Assembly: GCA_021794205.1 (NCBI GenBank)
Contig: JAJYRH010000005.1
Span: forward strand, 1-64,000
Direction: 5' to 3'
Length of the DNA: 64,000 nt
Source of the DNA: a bacterium
Lineage (GTDB): Bacteria > Vulcanimicrobiota > Vulcanimicrobiia > Vulcanimicrobiales > Vulcanimicrobiaceae
Shown here: piece by piece, positions 55,640 through 64,000 of the stretch
Position numbering within the stretch: position 1 is the stretch's first letter
Layout of the letters: every line of letters begins with the position of its first letter
Made by a program: the position numbers and the translations under genes
The notes under the pieces: model-generated
What the model saw: the letters and a program-made list of their open reading frames with translations, nothing else
Databases searched by the model: none
What the model was told of the DNA's origin: nothing

Positions 55640-56908
55640 ATGTTTCGATTCGGGGATGAAAAGGGGCAACTCAAGTGCAGCTTCTGCGGAAAATCGCAGG
55701 AGAATGTGCGGAAATTGATCGCCGGACCCGGTGTCTACATCTGCGACGAATGTATCGAGCTCTGCAACGAGATTATCGAAGAGGAGCTCTACAAGGCTGC
55801 CGACGACGGCGCGCGTCTGCGAACGTTGCCGAAGCCGCGCGAGATCAACCAAATTCTCGACACGTACGTCATCGGACAGGATCGCGCGAAGAAAGCGCTC
55901 GCAGTTGCGGTGTACAACCACTACAAACGCATCAATGCCGGCCCCGCCGGCAGTGGGGCGGATGACGTCGAACTGCAGAAATCGAATATTCTTCTCGTCG
56001 GGCCGACCGGCTCGGGGAAGACCTATCTCGCGCAGACGTTGGCGAAGATTCTCGACGTTCCGCTCGCGATGGCCGACGCGACCTCGCTCACCGAGGCCGG
56101 CTACGTCGGCGAAGATGTCGAAAATATTTTGCTGAAGCTCATCCAAGCCGCCGATTACGATGTTAAACGCGCGGAGCGTGGGATCATCTATATCGACGAG
56201 ATCGATAAAATCGCTCGGAAGAGCGAGAACCCGTCGATCACGCGTGACGTCTCGGGTGAGGGAGTGCAGCAAGCGCTGCTCAAAATTCTCGAAGGCACGA
56301 CGGCAAACGTACCGCCGCAGGGCGGTCGCAAGCATCCGCACCAAGAGTTCATCCAGATCGATACCACCAACGTGCTCTTCATCTGCGGCGGAGCCTTCGA
56401 CGGCTTGGAACGAATCGTCGAATCGCGCGTTGCGGCGAACAACATGGGGTTTCGTGCGAACCCGGAGAGCAAACGCGTCGCTCGGGCGAGCAAAATGCTC
56501 GGTCAGCTCCTTCCCGAAGATCTGCTGAAGTTCGGTCTCATCCCCGAATTTATCGGGCGTCTGCCGATCGTCGTAACGCTCGACGCGCTCGACGATCTCA
56601 CGCTGCGGCGCATTCTTACCGAGCCGCGGAACGCACTCGTGAAGCAGTTCCAGCGCATTCTAGCGATGGATGGCGTCGATCTGCAATTCACCAAAGACGC
56701 GCTCGTCTCCATCGCTACGAAAGCGCAGGGCCGCAAGACCGGCGCGCGCGGGCTTCGTTCGATACTCGAAGAGATCATGCTCGATGTGATGTACGATCTT
56801 CCGTCGCTCGTCGGCGTCAAGAAGTGCGTCGTAAATAAAGATGTCGTCGAAAAACGCGAACAACCGACGTTGATCTACGGCGACCGCCAGAAAGAGATGC
56901 CCGCATAG
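55640..56908 (+). CDS. clpX: ATP-dependent Clp protease ATPase subunit ClpX
   Basis: 422 aa AAA+ unfoldase. An N-terminal C4 zinc finger (CSFCGK and CDECIELC), Walker [17 protein letters not shown], Walker [17 protein letters not shown], the [10 protein letters not shown]-type pore-2 region, and sensor 2 in [15 protein letters not shown]. The pore-1 motif [10 protein letters not shown] is intact. The stop is convergent with the peroxiredoxin-like gene 10 bp away. Confidence 0.98.
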   Translation: MFRFGDEKGQLKCSFCGKSQENVRKLIAGPGVYICDECIELCNEIIEEELYKAADDGARLRTLPKPREINQILDTYVIGQDRAKKALAVAVYNHYKRINAGPAGSGADDVELQKSNILLVGPTGSGKTYLAQTLAKILDVPLAMADATSLTEAGYVGEDVENILLKLIQAADYDVKRAERGIIYIDEIDKIARKSENPSITRDVSGEGVQQALLKILEGTTANVPPQGGRKHPHQEFIQIDTTNVLFICGGAFDGLERIVESRVAANNMGFRANPESKRVARASKMLGQLLPEDLLKFGLIPEFIGRLPIVVTLDALDDLTLRRILTEPRNALVKQFQRILAMDGVDLQFTKDALVSIATKAQGRKTGARGLRSILEEIMLDVMYDLPSLVGVKKCVVNKDVVEKREQPTLIYGDRQKEMPA

Positions 56909-56921
56909 CGCATCGGCGCTA
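56906..56921. terminator. small hairpin covering both convergent stop codons
   Basis: tagcgc (56906-56911) and gcgcta (56916-56921) form a 6-bp stem with a 4-nt loop. It contains the clpX TAG and the TAG of the opposite gene. No U-run. Comparable to the element at 42150-42169. Confidence 0.3.
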
Positions 56922-57422
56922 GCGTGCGAGCAACTCCTCCACCGGCGGAAGGTCGCCGGCGTGTTCGCCGCGGTAGATCCAGGCAACTCGTCCATTTTTG
57001 TCGATTCGCATCGCACCCGGCACGCGTCCGAGGTCGTCCCATCGCGCCTTCGCCCAATTTTGGCGAAAGCCGGCGCGTCGATTTTCCAACGCACGCCGTA
57101 CGAGGTCGCGCGAGAAGAAGGTGAGGATCGAGGCCGGGCGCAGCCGCGCGGCGCGATGCGTGCGCCGTTCTGGGTCGGCGATACAGGAATCGGCGACGCC
57201 GTAGCCTTCGCAGAGCGCTGCGGTCGTCGCCGCATCGGCGGCGACGACGATATAGACGCGGTCGTCGCGCTTCGTTTTATCGGACTCGCGCAACTGCGCG
57301 AGCGGTTCGCCGAAAAACGTTCAACCGGTATGTCGCGGCCAAATAATGAGCGCGGGGAGTTGAATCGGTCGGGGGAAGAGATCGAGCGGGGCGGCCTCGC
57401 CTACGGTAAAACGTTCGTTCAT
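56919..57422 (-). CDS. peroxiredoxin-like protein, candidate selenoprotein (in-frame UGA)
   Basis: Read from ATG 57422 with UGA at codon 34 (57323-57321), the product has 167 aa. The ATG overlaps the surE stop (ATGA), which is strong evidence for this start. The start VGEAAPLDLFPRPIQLP, strand ALIIWPRHTG, then UGA, then TFFGEPLAQLRESD matches the thioredoxin-fold AhpC/TSA layout (RHxGCxFCxExxAxL), with UGA at the active Cys. The later part continues the fold: VYIVVAADAATTAALCEGYG, LRPASILTFFSRDLVRR, and GAMRIDKNGRVAWIYRG. Two other Cys are at 71 and 80. A SECIS-like stem follows the UGA. Alternatives are a nonsense mutation or a shorter protein from TTG 57293, which would lack the catalytic segment. 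Confidence 0.75.
57285..57302 (-). promoter_or_regulatory. candidate bacterial SECIS stem-loop
   Basis: On the minus strand CTCGCGC (57302-57296) pairs perfectly with GCGCGAG (57291-57285) around the loop AGTT. The stem begins 19 nt after the UGA and the loop 26 nt after it (25 nt between). A G is in the second loop position. These fit the published bacterial SECIS consensus (loop 16-37 nt downstream of UGA, a G among the first two loop bases). Confidence 0.55.
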
Positions 57423-58204
57423 GCCCCTGGAACCGGAGCGAGCCGCAAACGGTTGAGCTCCTCGCGATCGGTTCGGTCGATCGCGATCGGCGTAATGCTG
57501 ACGTAGCCGTGGAGGACGGCGCCGATATCGCAGTCGGGGTCCTCGCTATCGCCGCGCCCGGGAAGATTCCAGACGCGGTAGTACCGAGCGTCTCGGTGCT
57601 CGTCGATGCGGGAGATCGTGTCGCCGTAGCGCTTGCGCCCGAGATTGGTAAATCGGTGCCCGAGCAGCCGTTCGGGAGCGAGATTGGGGACGTTGACGTT
57701 CCAGTACCGTTCCGGGGGCAATTCGGCGAAGGCCTGCGGGACGAGGAGGAGCGCCTGCTCGGCGGCGCTCTCCCAGCGGCGCGGCATCGTGCCGTCGTCA
57801 GGGTCGCTCGCGAGCGAGACGGCGAGTGCGCGGACGCCGAGGAGGACCGCCTCGACGGCGCCGGCGACCGTCCCAGAGTAATTCACATCGTCGGCGAGAT
57901 TCGGGCCGTCGTTGATGCCGCTCACGACCAGGTCGGGGCGCTCTCCGCAGAGTTCGCCGATACCGATGACCGCGCAGTCGGCCGGCGTCCCCGTACAGGC
58001 GTAGGCACGGACTCCCTCGATGCCGTGGTACGCGGTAATGCCGACGGAGTCGTCGGTCGTGATCGCGTGGCTGACGCCGCTGCGGTTGCCGTCGGGGGCG
58101 ACGACGACGATCCGCGCGATCTCCACGAGCGCGAGTGTGAGCGCGCGCAAGCCGGGCGAAGCGATTCCATCGTCGTTGGTAAGCAATATCGTCGGGGTAC
58201 GCAT
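57419..58204 (-). CDS. surE: 5'-nucleotidase SurE
   Basis: 261 aa from ATG 58204. Metal-dependent nucleoside 5'-monophosphate phosphatase. The N-terminal signature ILLTNDDGIASPGLRAL (Asp11, Asp12), the PDGNRSGVSHAIT segment, VVSGINDGPNLADDVNYSGT and ALAVSL are all typical. The peroxiredoxin-like gene begins within its stop codon. Divergent from the MFS gene with a 73-bp gap. Confidence 0.95.
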   Translation of the reverse strand: MRTPTILLTNDDGIASPGLRALTLALVEIARIVVVAPDGNRSGVSHAITTDDSVGITAYHGIEGVRAYACTGTPADCAVIGIGELCGERPDLVVSGINDGPNLADDVNYSGTVAGAVEAVLLGVRALAVSLASDPDDGTMPRRWESAAEQALLLVPQAFAELPPERYWNVNVPNLAPERLLGHRFTNLGRKRYGDTISRIDEHRDARYYRVWNLPGRGDSEDPDCDIGAVLHGYVSITPIAIDRTDREELNRLRLAPVPGA

Positions 58205-58277
58205 CGTGGCGCGCTTCGAGCGCGCTCGCGCCCCTGCCTGCAGGCGATTTGCGCGCGCGCAGACAACAGTGCGCGCC

Positions 58278-59681
58278 GTGCCGTCAACTACCACCGCGCC
58301 GTCGCCTTCGAAACCGACGTTGCTGTCGCGCCTCGATGCGCTCGCATGGTCGCCGATGCACACGCGTATCGCCGTCGCGCTCGGTATCGCGTGGGTGCTC
58401 GACGGTTTCGAGACCGCGATCGTGGGCCCGGTGCTGGCGAGTATCGCTTCGCACTTGCACTTCAGCGCGAGCTTGGCGGCGTGGGTCAACCCCATCTATA
58501 CCATCGGCATGCTCGTCGGCGCCTTGGTCTTCGGCGAGCTCGCCGATCGTCTCGGACGCAAGCGCCTCTTTATGGTGACGCTCGCGATCTATGCGGTGGC
58601 GACGATTCTCACCGGATTTTCGTGGAATTATCTCTCGCTGGCATTCTTTCGTTTTCTTACCGGCATTGGGATCGGCGGAGAATTTTCCGCGATTAACTGC
58701 GCGATCGACGAATTCGTTCCGGCGCGTTTTCGCGGCCGCACCGACGGGCTGATCAATGCCTCCTGGAATATCGGAGCGATTGCCGCCTCGAGCATCGCGC
58801 TCTACGCGCTCGGAAACGTCGGCGGCGCGACTTGGAGGCTCGTCTTTTGGTTCGGAGCGCTATTGGCGATCGGCGTGCTGATCGTCCGTCGCTTCGTTCC
58901 GGAGTCTCCTCGCTGGCTACTCGCACGCGGGCGCGTCGCCGAGGCGCGCGAAATCGTCGCGGTCGTCGAAGCCGCGAGCGGCGCCGCGACCGTCGTCGAT
59001 CCCGATCTTCCTATCGAATTTACCCCCTTGCTCTCTACGACGGGATATTTCGGACAGATTGCCGAGCTCTTCCGCGCGACGCCGCGGCGATTACTCTTCG
59101 CCTTCGTCGTCAATCTCGCGCAGGTGATGCCGTATTACGGCATTCTCGCGATCGCCGGTATCGCAATTTTTCCCGCCGTCGGCATGCACGGGCAACAGAT
59201 TCCGCTCCTCTATCTCTTGGGCGCGTTCTGCGGGCTGAGCGGCCAGGTCGTCTCCTCGCTGCTGATGGATCGCTGGGGGCGTCGCCCGACGATGCTACTG
59301 GGCTTTACGCTCGCGGCGCTCGGATCGCTCGCGCTCGCCCTCAGCCTGGAGAGCGGCGACACTTTTGTCGCATCGTTCGCCGTCTTTAGCATCTTTAGCG
59401 CGTGGGTCGGTTCGGGGGCGTACGTGATTACGAGCGAACTCTTCCCGACGCACCTGCGAGCGACCGGTATCGGGCTCTCGGTCGCGGTCGGGCGCGTCGG
59501 TGCGATTGCGGCGCCGTTGGCTTTCTACGCACTCTTCGCGCGCGCGGGCGTCGCGCCGGTCTTCGTGGCGATGGCGGCGATCTTTGCCCTCGGTTCGCTC
59601 GCGCTCCTTTGGTGGCTGCGCTACGGCGTCGAAGGGCGGAATCGCTCGCTCGAAGCGATGTTGGTCGACGGCGTATTATAG
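58278..59681 (+). CDS. MFS transporter (metabolite:H+ symporter type)
   Basis: 467 aa from GTG 58278, with twelve predicted membrane helices. MFS motifs are seen after helix 2 (GELADRLGRKRLFM) and in the sugar-porter-like PESPRWLLARGR after helix 6. MDRWGRRPTMLLG follows helix 8, and SELFPTHLRATGIG precedes the last helices. The helix 1 segment WVLDGFETAIVGPVLASI, with Asp and Glu in the membrane, is common in aromatic-acid/sugar symporters. Substrate is unknown. valS starts 8 bp after the stop. Confidence 0.9.
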   Translation: MPSTTTAPSPSKPTLLSRLDALAWSPMHTRIAVALGIAWVLDGFETAIVGPVLASIASHLHFSASLAAWVNPIYTIGMLVGALVFGELADRLGRKRLFMVTLAIYAVATILTGFSWNYLSLAFFRFLTGIGIGGEFSAINCAIDEFVPARFRGRTDGLINASWNIGAIAASSIALYALGNVGGATWRLVFWFGALLAIGVLIVRRFVPESPRWLLARGRVAEAREIVAVVEAASGAATVVDPDLPIEFTPLLSTTGYFGQIAELFRATPRRLLFAFVVNLAQVMPYYGILAIAGIAIFPAVGMHGQQIPLLYLLGAFCGLSGQVVSSLLMDRWGRRPTMLLGFTLAALGSLALALSLESGDTFVASFAVFSIFSAWVGSGAYVITSELFPTHLRATGIGLSVAVGRVGAIAAPLAFYALFARAGVAPVFVAMAAIFALGSLALLWWLRYGVEGRNRSLEAMLVDGVL

Positions 59682-59688
59682 AGCGAGC

Positions 59689-62298
59689 ATGACGAACGAA
59701 GAATTGCCGGCGACCTACGACCCGCAGCGTGTTGAAGCATCGCGGTATGCGTGGTGGGAAGAGAAGGGACTCTTTCACGAGGAGCCCGATCCCGCGCGCC
59801 CACCTTTTATCATCGCGATGCCGCCGCCCAACGTCACCGGTCGCGCGCACCTCGGACACGGCTCCACCTATACGCCGATGGATATTCTCACGCGCTACCA
59901 TCGCATGTTGGGCGATAACGCCGATTGGTTACCCGGTACCGATCATGCGGCGATTGCCACCGAATCGGTTCTCGTGCGCGAGCTTGCGAAGAGCGGTGAG
60001 AGTCGCGAGTCGCTCGGGCGTCCGCGCTATCTCGAGCGCGCGTGGGAATGGGCGAAGGAGTACGGCGGAACGATAAAAGGACAGTTTCGCACCTTGGGCT
60101 TCGGTCCCGACTGGGATCGCTCGCGCTTCACCATGGATGAAGGGCTCTCGGCAGCGGTCTGCAGCGCATTCGTGCGACTCTATCGCGAAGGGCTCATCTA
60201 TCGCGGGAAGCGGTTGATTCATTGGGATCCCAAATCGCAAACGACGCTCTCCGATGCAGAGATCGATCGCGAGGAATGCGATGCGACGCTCTGGTTCGTG
60301 CGCTATCGCAGCGTCGATGGAGGGGATGGCATCGTCGTTGCGACGACGCGCCCCGAAACGATGCTCGGCGACGTGGCGATCGCGGTCCATCCCGACGACG
60401 CGCGCCTTTCCGCGCTGGTGGGTACGCAGGTCGTGATGCCGCTGACCGGACGCGCGATACCGGTGATCGCCGACGATGCCGTCGATCCGAGTTTCGGCAC
60501 CGGTGCGGTGAAAGTCACGCCGGCCCACGATGCCGTCGATTACGAAATCGGTCGTCGTCACGATTTGCCGATGCCCTCGATTTTCGATCTTCACGCGCGC
60601 ATCAGCGGCGCGGAAATCGAGGTCGGGCCCTATAACGGGCTCGATCGCTACGTCGCGCGCGACCGCATTCTCGCCGACCTTCGCGCGTCGGGCGCATTGC
60701 TGGAAGAGCGCGCGCATCGGATGGCGATCGCTCGCAGCGAACGCAGCGGTGAGGTCGTCGAGCCGATGCTCTCGTTGCAATGGTTCGTGCGGATGGAGTC
60801 GCTCGCGAAGCCCGCATTGGCCGCATACCGCGAAGGACGGCTCCGATTCGTTCCGGAGCGCTACGGGCGTACCTACGAACAATGGCTCGAGCAGATTCGC
60901 GATTGGAATATTTCGCGACAGGTGTGGTGGGGGCACCAACTACCGGTCTGGTATACACCCGACGGCTCGATCGTCGTCGCGCACGATGAAGGCGAGGCGC
61001 GAGCGATCGCGGAGCGCGAGCACGGAGGCGTACCGTTAACGCGGGATCCCGATACGCTCGACACGTGGTTTAGCAGCGGGCTCTGGCCCTTTTCGATTCT
61101 CGGTTGGCCGGCGTCCACACCGGAGCTCGAGCATTGGTATCCGACCAGCGTCTTAATTACCGGCGGCGAGATTATCTTTTTATGGGTGGCGCGTATGGTC
61201 ATGATGGGCCTTCACCTGCTCGACCGGTTGCCGTTCCCCACCGTCTTCGTCACGCCGTTGGTCTTCGACGCGCAGGGCCGGAAGATGAGTAAATCGCTCG
61301 GGAATGCGATCGACCCGATGGATTTAGTCGTGAAATACGGCGCCGACGCTTTTCGCGTGGGCATTCTGCGACAGATGCGGCTCGAGGGACAAGAGATTCG
61401 TTTCCAAGAGTCGCGTTGCGAAGAGGCGCGGAATTTCAACAGTAAGATTTGGAATGCGTTGCGGTACGCTCGCGCGCTTCCCGAGGGACTCCCCGGGGCG
61501 ATGCAGTTGCCGTTGCCGGCGGCGCGCACCCTCGCCGATCGCTGGATCGTGGCGCGCTTGCGGGCGACGATCGAACGAACGAGCGCGCTCTTCGACGGTT
61601 TCGATTTCGGCAATGCGGTCGAGACGCTCTGGCGTTTCGTCTGGTACGAACTCTGCGACTGGTATATCGAGGCGACGAAGATGCCCGAAGCGCGGGCGAC
61701 GCGGGCCTCGGTGCTCTCCTACGTGCTCAACGCATCGATGCGTCTCTTGCACCCGATCGCGCCCTTTATCACCGAAGAGGTTTGGCAGGCGCTCCCGCAC
61801 GACGGCGAGAGTATCGTCACGGCGGCCTGGCCCGATTCCTTCGAATGTGCCGAGGATGCGCGAGCGGTCGCCGAATTCGAAGCGTTTCAGCGTTGCATCG
61901 AACGCATTCGCAACGAACGGGTCGCCTACGGCCTCGCTCCACGCGCGCCGACGAACCTCCGCATCCCGACGAACCTTCCCGATGAGCTCCGCACGCTGGT
62001 GCTGCACTTTGGCGTGGCGACGGGGCTCGAAAGCGAGGCGGCGGGAGGGGATGCGATCGCGGCGCTCGATGCGGTGAGCGTCGAGGCCCCGCGCGAACAA
62101 ATGACCGAACGCTACCGACGCGAGGTCGAACGATTGCTCGCCGAGGTCGCTCGCTCGGAGAAGAAGTTGGCAAACGAGGCGTTTGTGGCGCGAGCGGCCG
62201 CCGAGGTCGTCGGTGCCGAACGAGCGAAACTCGATGGATATCGTAACGATCTACGGCGGGCGCGCGAGGCGCTCTCCGCGATGGAGGCAGGCAAATGA
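59689..62298 (+). CDS. valS: valyl-tRNA synthetase
   Basis: 869 aa class I synthetase. HIGH-type motif PPPNVTGRAHLGHG near residue 45, KMSKS in DAQGRKMSKSLGNAIDP near residue 527. The CP1 editing domain contains ATTRPETMLGDVAIAVHPDD and PAHDAVDYEIGRRHDLP. The C-terminal coiled coil (EVERLLAEVARSEKKLANEA) is characteristic of ValS. ATG 59689. Its stop overlaps the pyrR start (ATGA). Confidence 0.98.
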   Translation: MTNEELPATYDPQRVEASRYAWWEEKGLFHEEPDPARPPFIIAMPPPNVTGRAHLGHGSTYTPMDILTRYHRMLGDNADWLPGTDHAAIATESVLVRELAKSGESRESLGRPRYLERAWEWAKEYGGTIKGQFRTLGFGPDWDRSRFTMDEGLSAAVCSAFVRLYREGLIYRGKRLIHWDPKSQTTLSDAEIDREECDATLWFVRYRSVDGGDGIVVATTRPETMLGDVAIAVHPDDARLSALVGTQVVMPLTGRAIPVIADDAVDPSFGTGAVKVTPAHDAVDYEIGRRHDLPMPSIFDLHARISGAEIEVGPYNGLDRYVARDRILADLRASGALLEERAHRMAIARSERSGEVVEPMLSLQWFVRMESLAKPALAAYREGRLRFVPERYGRTYEQWLEQIRDWNISRQVWWGHQLPVWYTPDGSIVVAHDEGEARAIAEREHGGVPLTRDPDTLDTWFSSGLWPFSILGWPASTPELEHWYPTSVLITGGEIIFLWVARMVMMGLHLLDRLPFPTVFVTPLVFDAQGRKMSKSLGNAIDPMDLVVKYGADAFRVGILRQMRLEGQEIRFQESRCEEARNFNSKIWNALRYARALPEGLPGAMQLPLPAARTLADRWIVARLRATIERTSALFDGFDFGNAVETLWRFVWYELCDWYIEATKMPEARATRASVLSYVLNASMRLLHPIAPFITEEVWQALPHDGESIVTAAWPDSFECAEDARAVAEFEAFQRCIERIRNERVAYGLAPRAPTNLRIPTNLPDELRTLVLHFGVATGLESEAAGGDAIAALDAVSVEAPREQMTERYRREVERLLAEVARSEKKLANEAFVARAAAEVVGAERAKLDGYRNDLRRAREALSAMEAGK

Positions 62299-62831
62299 GT
62301 GCACGCAGTCGACGGCTCGTCGGAGCCGAGGAGATCGAACGGATCATCGCGCGGCTCGCGCACGAAATTTTAGAGCCGGAGGACGCGCGAAAGGGGATCG
62401 AACTTTTCGGAATCCGTCGCGGCGGCGAGGCGCTCGCGCAGCGACTCGCGGCGCATATCGAACGCATCAGCGGCCTCGCACCGACGTTGGGCTATCTCAA
62501 CGTCAATCTTTATCGCGACGATAACGTCGTCCACGCGCTTCCGGAGTCGCAGATCCCCGACGCGGTCGATGGGCGTTCGCTCGTGATCGTCGACGACGTG
62601 CTCTTTACCGGACGAACGGTTCGCAGCGCTCTCGACGCGCTGATCGATCTCGGCCGGCCTTCGGCGATTCGCCTTTGCGTGCTCGTCGATCGCGGCCTTC
62701 GCGAGTTGCCGGTCCAGGGCGATTACGTCGGGCGGCGCATTCCGACGAGCCGTCGCGAACGCGTCGTCGTAACCTTGAATCCGACGCCCGCCCCGACCGA
62801 CGAGGTCTTGCTCGTTGACGACGACGCGTAG
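62295..62831 (+). CDS. pyrR: PyrR bifunctional regulator/uracil phosphoribosyltransferase
   Basis: 178 aa. The PRPP-binding signature is LVIVDDVLFTGRTVRSALDA; IRRGGEALAQRLAAHIERI and the tail VVVTLNPTPAPTDEVLLVDD are typical. In Gram-positive bacteria PyrR binds pyr mRNA and controls attenuation with UMP. No anti-terminator/terminator pair is visible between valS and pyrR, so here it may act elsewhere or as an enzyme. It overlaps pyrB by 17 bp. Confidence 0.95.
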   Translation: MSARSRRLVGAEEIERIIARLAHEILEPEDARKGIELFGIRRGGEALAQRLAAHIERISGLAPTLGYLNVNLYRDDNVVHALPESQIPDAVDGRSLVIVDDVLFTGRTVRSALDALIDLGRPSAIRLCVLVDRGLRELPVQGDYVGRRIPTSRRERVVVTLNPTPAPTDEVLLVDDDA

Positions 62832-63717
62832 CCTGCTCGATATCGACGACCTCACTAACGAGGAAGTCGATGCAATGTTTTCGCTCGCGCACGAATTCGC
62901 GCAGCGCCCGGCACCGCGTTCCCTCGAGGGACGATTCTGTGCGAATCTCTTTTTCGAACAGAGCACGCGAACGCACGTTTCTTTTCAGTGCGCGCAAATG
63001 CGCTTGGGAGCGAACGTCGTCAACCTCTCGCCGGCACAATTAAGCCTTGCGACCAAGGGCGAGCGGCTCGACGACACGGCGATCACGCTGCGTGCTTTAG
63101 GAATCGACGTGCTGGTCGCGCGGCATCCACTCGTCGGTGCCGTCGCCGAGCTCGCCGCGGCGTTCGACGGCTGTACGGTGAACGCGGGTGATGGAACCAA
63201 CGCACATCCGACCCAAGCGCTGTTGGACACGTTTACGTTGCGCGATATTCTCGGCGACCTGCGCGACCGCACGATCGCATTCGTCGGTGACATCCGGCAC
63301 AGCCGCGTCGCGCACTCCTCGATGCGCCTTCTACATCGCTACGGTGCGCGGGTGCTCGCGATCGGCCCCGAGGCCTTCCTCTTGCCGACCGACGTGCCTT
63401 CGGACGTGCGTATCGCGCGCGATTTCGGTGCGGCGCTCGGAACGATCGACGCGCTCGTCATGCTGCGCGTGCAGCGCGAACGCTTCGATAGCATGCCGAT
63501 CGACGATAACGCCTATATCGCGGCATACCAACTCAACGACGAACGCCTCGAACGGGTCGGCCCGCGAACGCCGATTCTCCATCCGGGGCCCTACAATCGC
63601 GGCGTGGAGATCGTCGACGCCGTAACCCTCGATCCTCGGTGGCGTTACCGCGAACAGGTGCGCAACGGCGTGTTGGTGCGGGCCGCCCTCTTGCACCATC
63701 TCGTTCACGGCTGGTAG
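62815..63717 (+). CDS. pyrB: aspartate carbamoyltransferase catalytic subunit
   Basis: 300 aa from TTG 62815, inside the pyrR 3' end. Forms N-carbamoyl-aspartate in pyrimidine synthesis. The carbamoyl-phosphate site is FFEQSTRTHVSF, the 80s loop region LSLATKGERLDDTA, and the aspartate-binding region includes DGTNAHPTQALLDTFTL and PILHPGPYNRG. No pyrI gene is next to it. pyrC starts 3 bp after the stop. Confidence 0.96.
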   Translation: MTTTRSLLDIDDLTNEEVDAMFSLAHEFAQRPAPRSLEGRFCANLFFEQSTRTHVSFQCAQMRLGANVVNLSPAQLSLATKGERLDDTAITLRALGIDVLVARHPLVGAVAELAAAFDGCTVNAGDGTNAHPTQALLDTFTLRDILGDLRDRTIAFVGDIRHSRVAHSSMRLLHRYGARVLAIGPEAFLLPTDVPSDVRIARDFGAALGTIDALVMLRVQRERFDSMPIDDNAYIAAYQLNDERLERVGPRTPILHPGPYNRGVEIVDAVTLDPRWRYREQVRNGVLVRAALLHHLVHGW

Positions 63718-63720
63718 GCG

Positions 63721-64000
63721 ATGCTCGTTCGAGGTGGGCGCATCGTCGATCCGCGGCAACGTCTCGATGCATTACGCGATCTTCGAACCGAGGGCGACCG
63801 CATCGTCGAGATCGGCGAGCACTTGCGCGCGCGCGCGGGCGAAGAGACGATCGATGCGGTGGGCTGGGTCGTCGCACCGGGATTTATCGACGCGCACGTG
63901 CACTTGCGCGAACCTGGATTCGAGGCGAAGGAGACGCTCGCTTCGGGAACTGCGGCTGCGGTACGCGGCGGCTTCACCACGCTCTGCGCGATGCCGAATA
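63721..64000 (+). CDS. pyrC: dihydroorotase, N-terminal part
   Basis: The first 93 codons are inside the window; the gene runs off the right edge. It starts [20 protein letters not shown] and reaches the metal-binding signature [20 protein letters not shown] (HxH ligands) followed by [18 protein letters not shown]. This is the class I (long) dihydroorotase type found in pyrB-pyrC operons. Co-transcribed with pyrR and pyrB. Confidence 0.95.
   Translation, partial: MLVRGGRIVDPRQRLDALRDLRTEGDRIVEIGEHLRARAGEETIDAVGWVVAPGFIDAHVHLREPGFEAKETLASGTAAAVRGGFTTLCAMPN

Noticed and set aside
56919-57293. A 124-aa protein from TTG 57293 as the complete peroxiredoxin-like gene
   Set aside because: It would lack the first beta strand and the active-site region, and leaves unexplained why the frame upstream is coding-like and begins at the surE stop.
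62200-62300. PyrR-responsive attenuator before pyrR
   Set aside because: The region is the 3' end of valS, which overlaps pyrR; no alternative stem-loops with a U-tract are apparent.

Overview
The window is a GC-rich (about 60%) bacterial chromosome segment. It is gene-dense, with many ATGA, GTGA and TAATG overlaps and frequent GTG or TTG starts. Nearly everything is housekeeping or central metabolism. I see no insertion sequence, integrase, CRISPR array or phage gene. The mix (three-subunit class E succinate dehydrogenase, short HisG with HisZ, ThyX, an aerobic tyrosine/homogentisate pathway, several c-di-GMP proteins, divided dcw genes) fits a deep-branching bacterium such as Candidatus Eremiobacterota/Vulcanimicrobiota. 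That placement is from memory and unverified; the 23S rRNA fragment at 1-962 would settle it.

Layout. 1-1271: 3' part of a 23S rRNA gene, a 5S rRNA gene and a strong hairpin. 1421-3476 (+): a secreted TPR protein, apparently frameshifted, and a small HAD hydrolase. 3496-5523 (-): PEP carboxykinase followed by a CpxP-like periplasmic protein with an unusual leader. 5602-8487: a DmpA-type peptidase facing a long ALDH. 8529-12179 (-): sdhA-sdhB-sdhE and a textbook terminator. 12270-13433 (-): GAF-GGDEF protein. 13488-21768 (+): one tightly coupled run dnaE-hisZ-hisG-hisD-HAD-ftsQ. 21620-23997 (-): a small secreted protein and a chemoreceptor, interrupting ftsQ from ftsA. 24157-27288 (+): ftsA-ftsZ-thyX. 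27266-29636 (-): EAL protein, class II aldolase, ALDH-like protein without a catalytic domain. 29695-32600: histidine phosphatase facing a BtuF-like protein and isocitrate dehydrogenase. 32727-39088 (-): PAS-GAF-GGDEF-EAL protein, ALDH, deoC, hppD. 39153-43530: divergent from hppD, an uncharacterised gene coupled to fahA, then a lipoprotein, hmgA and a CDGSH protein. 43637-49993 (+): secreted protein, SRP RNA, DUF4446, M23 peptidase, YggT, lepA, rdgB, GNAT. 49971-53604: eight tRNA genes around a GGDEF-EAL protein. 53644-56908 (+): tig-clpP-clpX. 56919-58204 (-): surE and a peroxiredoxin-like gene with an in-frame UGA. 58278-64000 (+): MFS transporter, valS, pyrR-pyrB-pyrC.

How the genes work together. 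HPPD, HmgA and FahA cover tyrosine breakdown from 4-hydroxyphenylpyruvate to fumarate and acetoacetate, but no maleylacetoacetate isomerase is visible; an unknown gene is coupled to fahA instead. Icd, SdhABE and PckA supply the TCA cycle and gluconeogenesis. Four proteins make, break or sense c-di-GMP.

The most interesting observation is the candidate selenoprotein at 57422-56919 (-). Its ATG overlaps the surE stop, and codon 34 is UGA exactly where a peroxiredoxin-like fold has its active cysteine. A 7-bp GC stem with an AGUU loop follows, its loop 25 nt after the UGA, which meets the published bacterial SECIS geometry. Other notable points are a probable AUU start codon for the BtuF-like gene, an SD-sequestering hairpin plus three 11-bp-phased GATGA repeats upstream of the CpxP-like gene, and the uncharacterised fahA partner.
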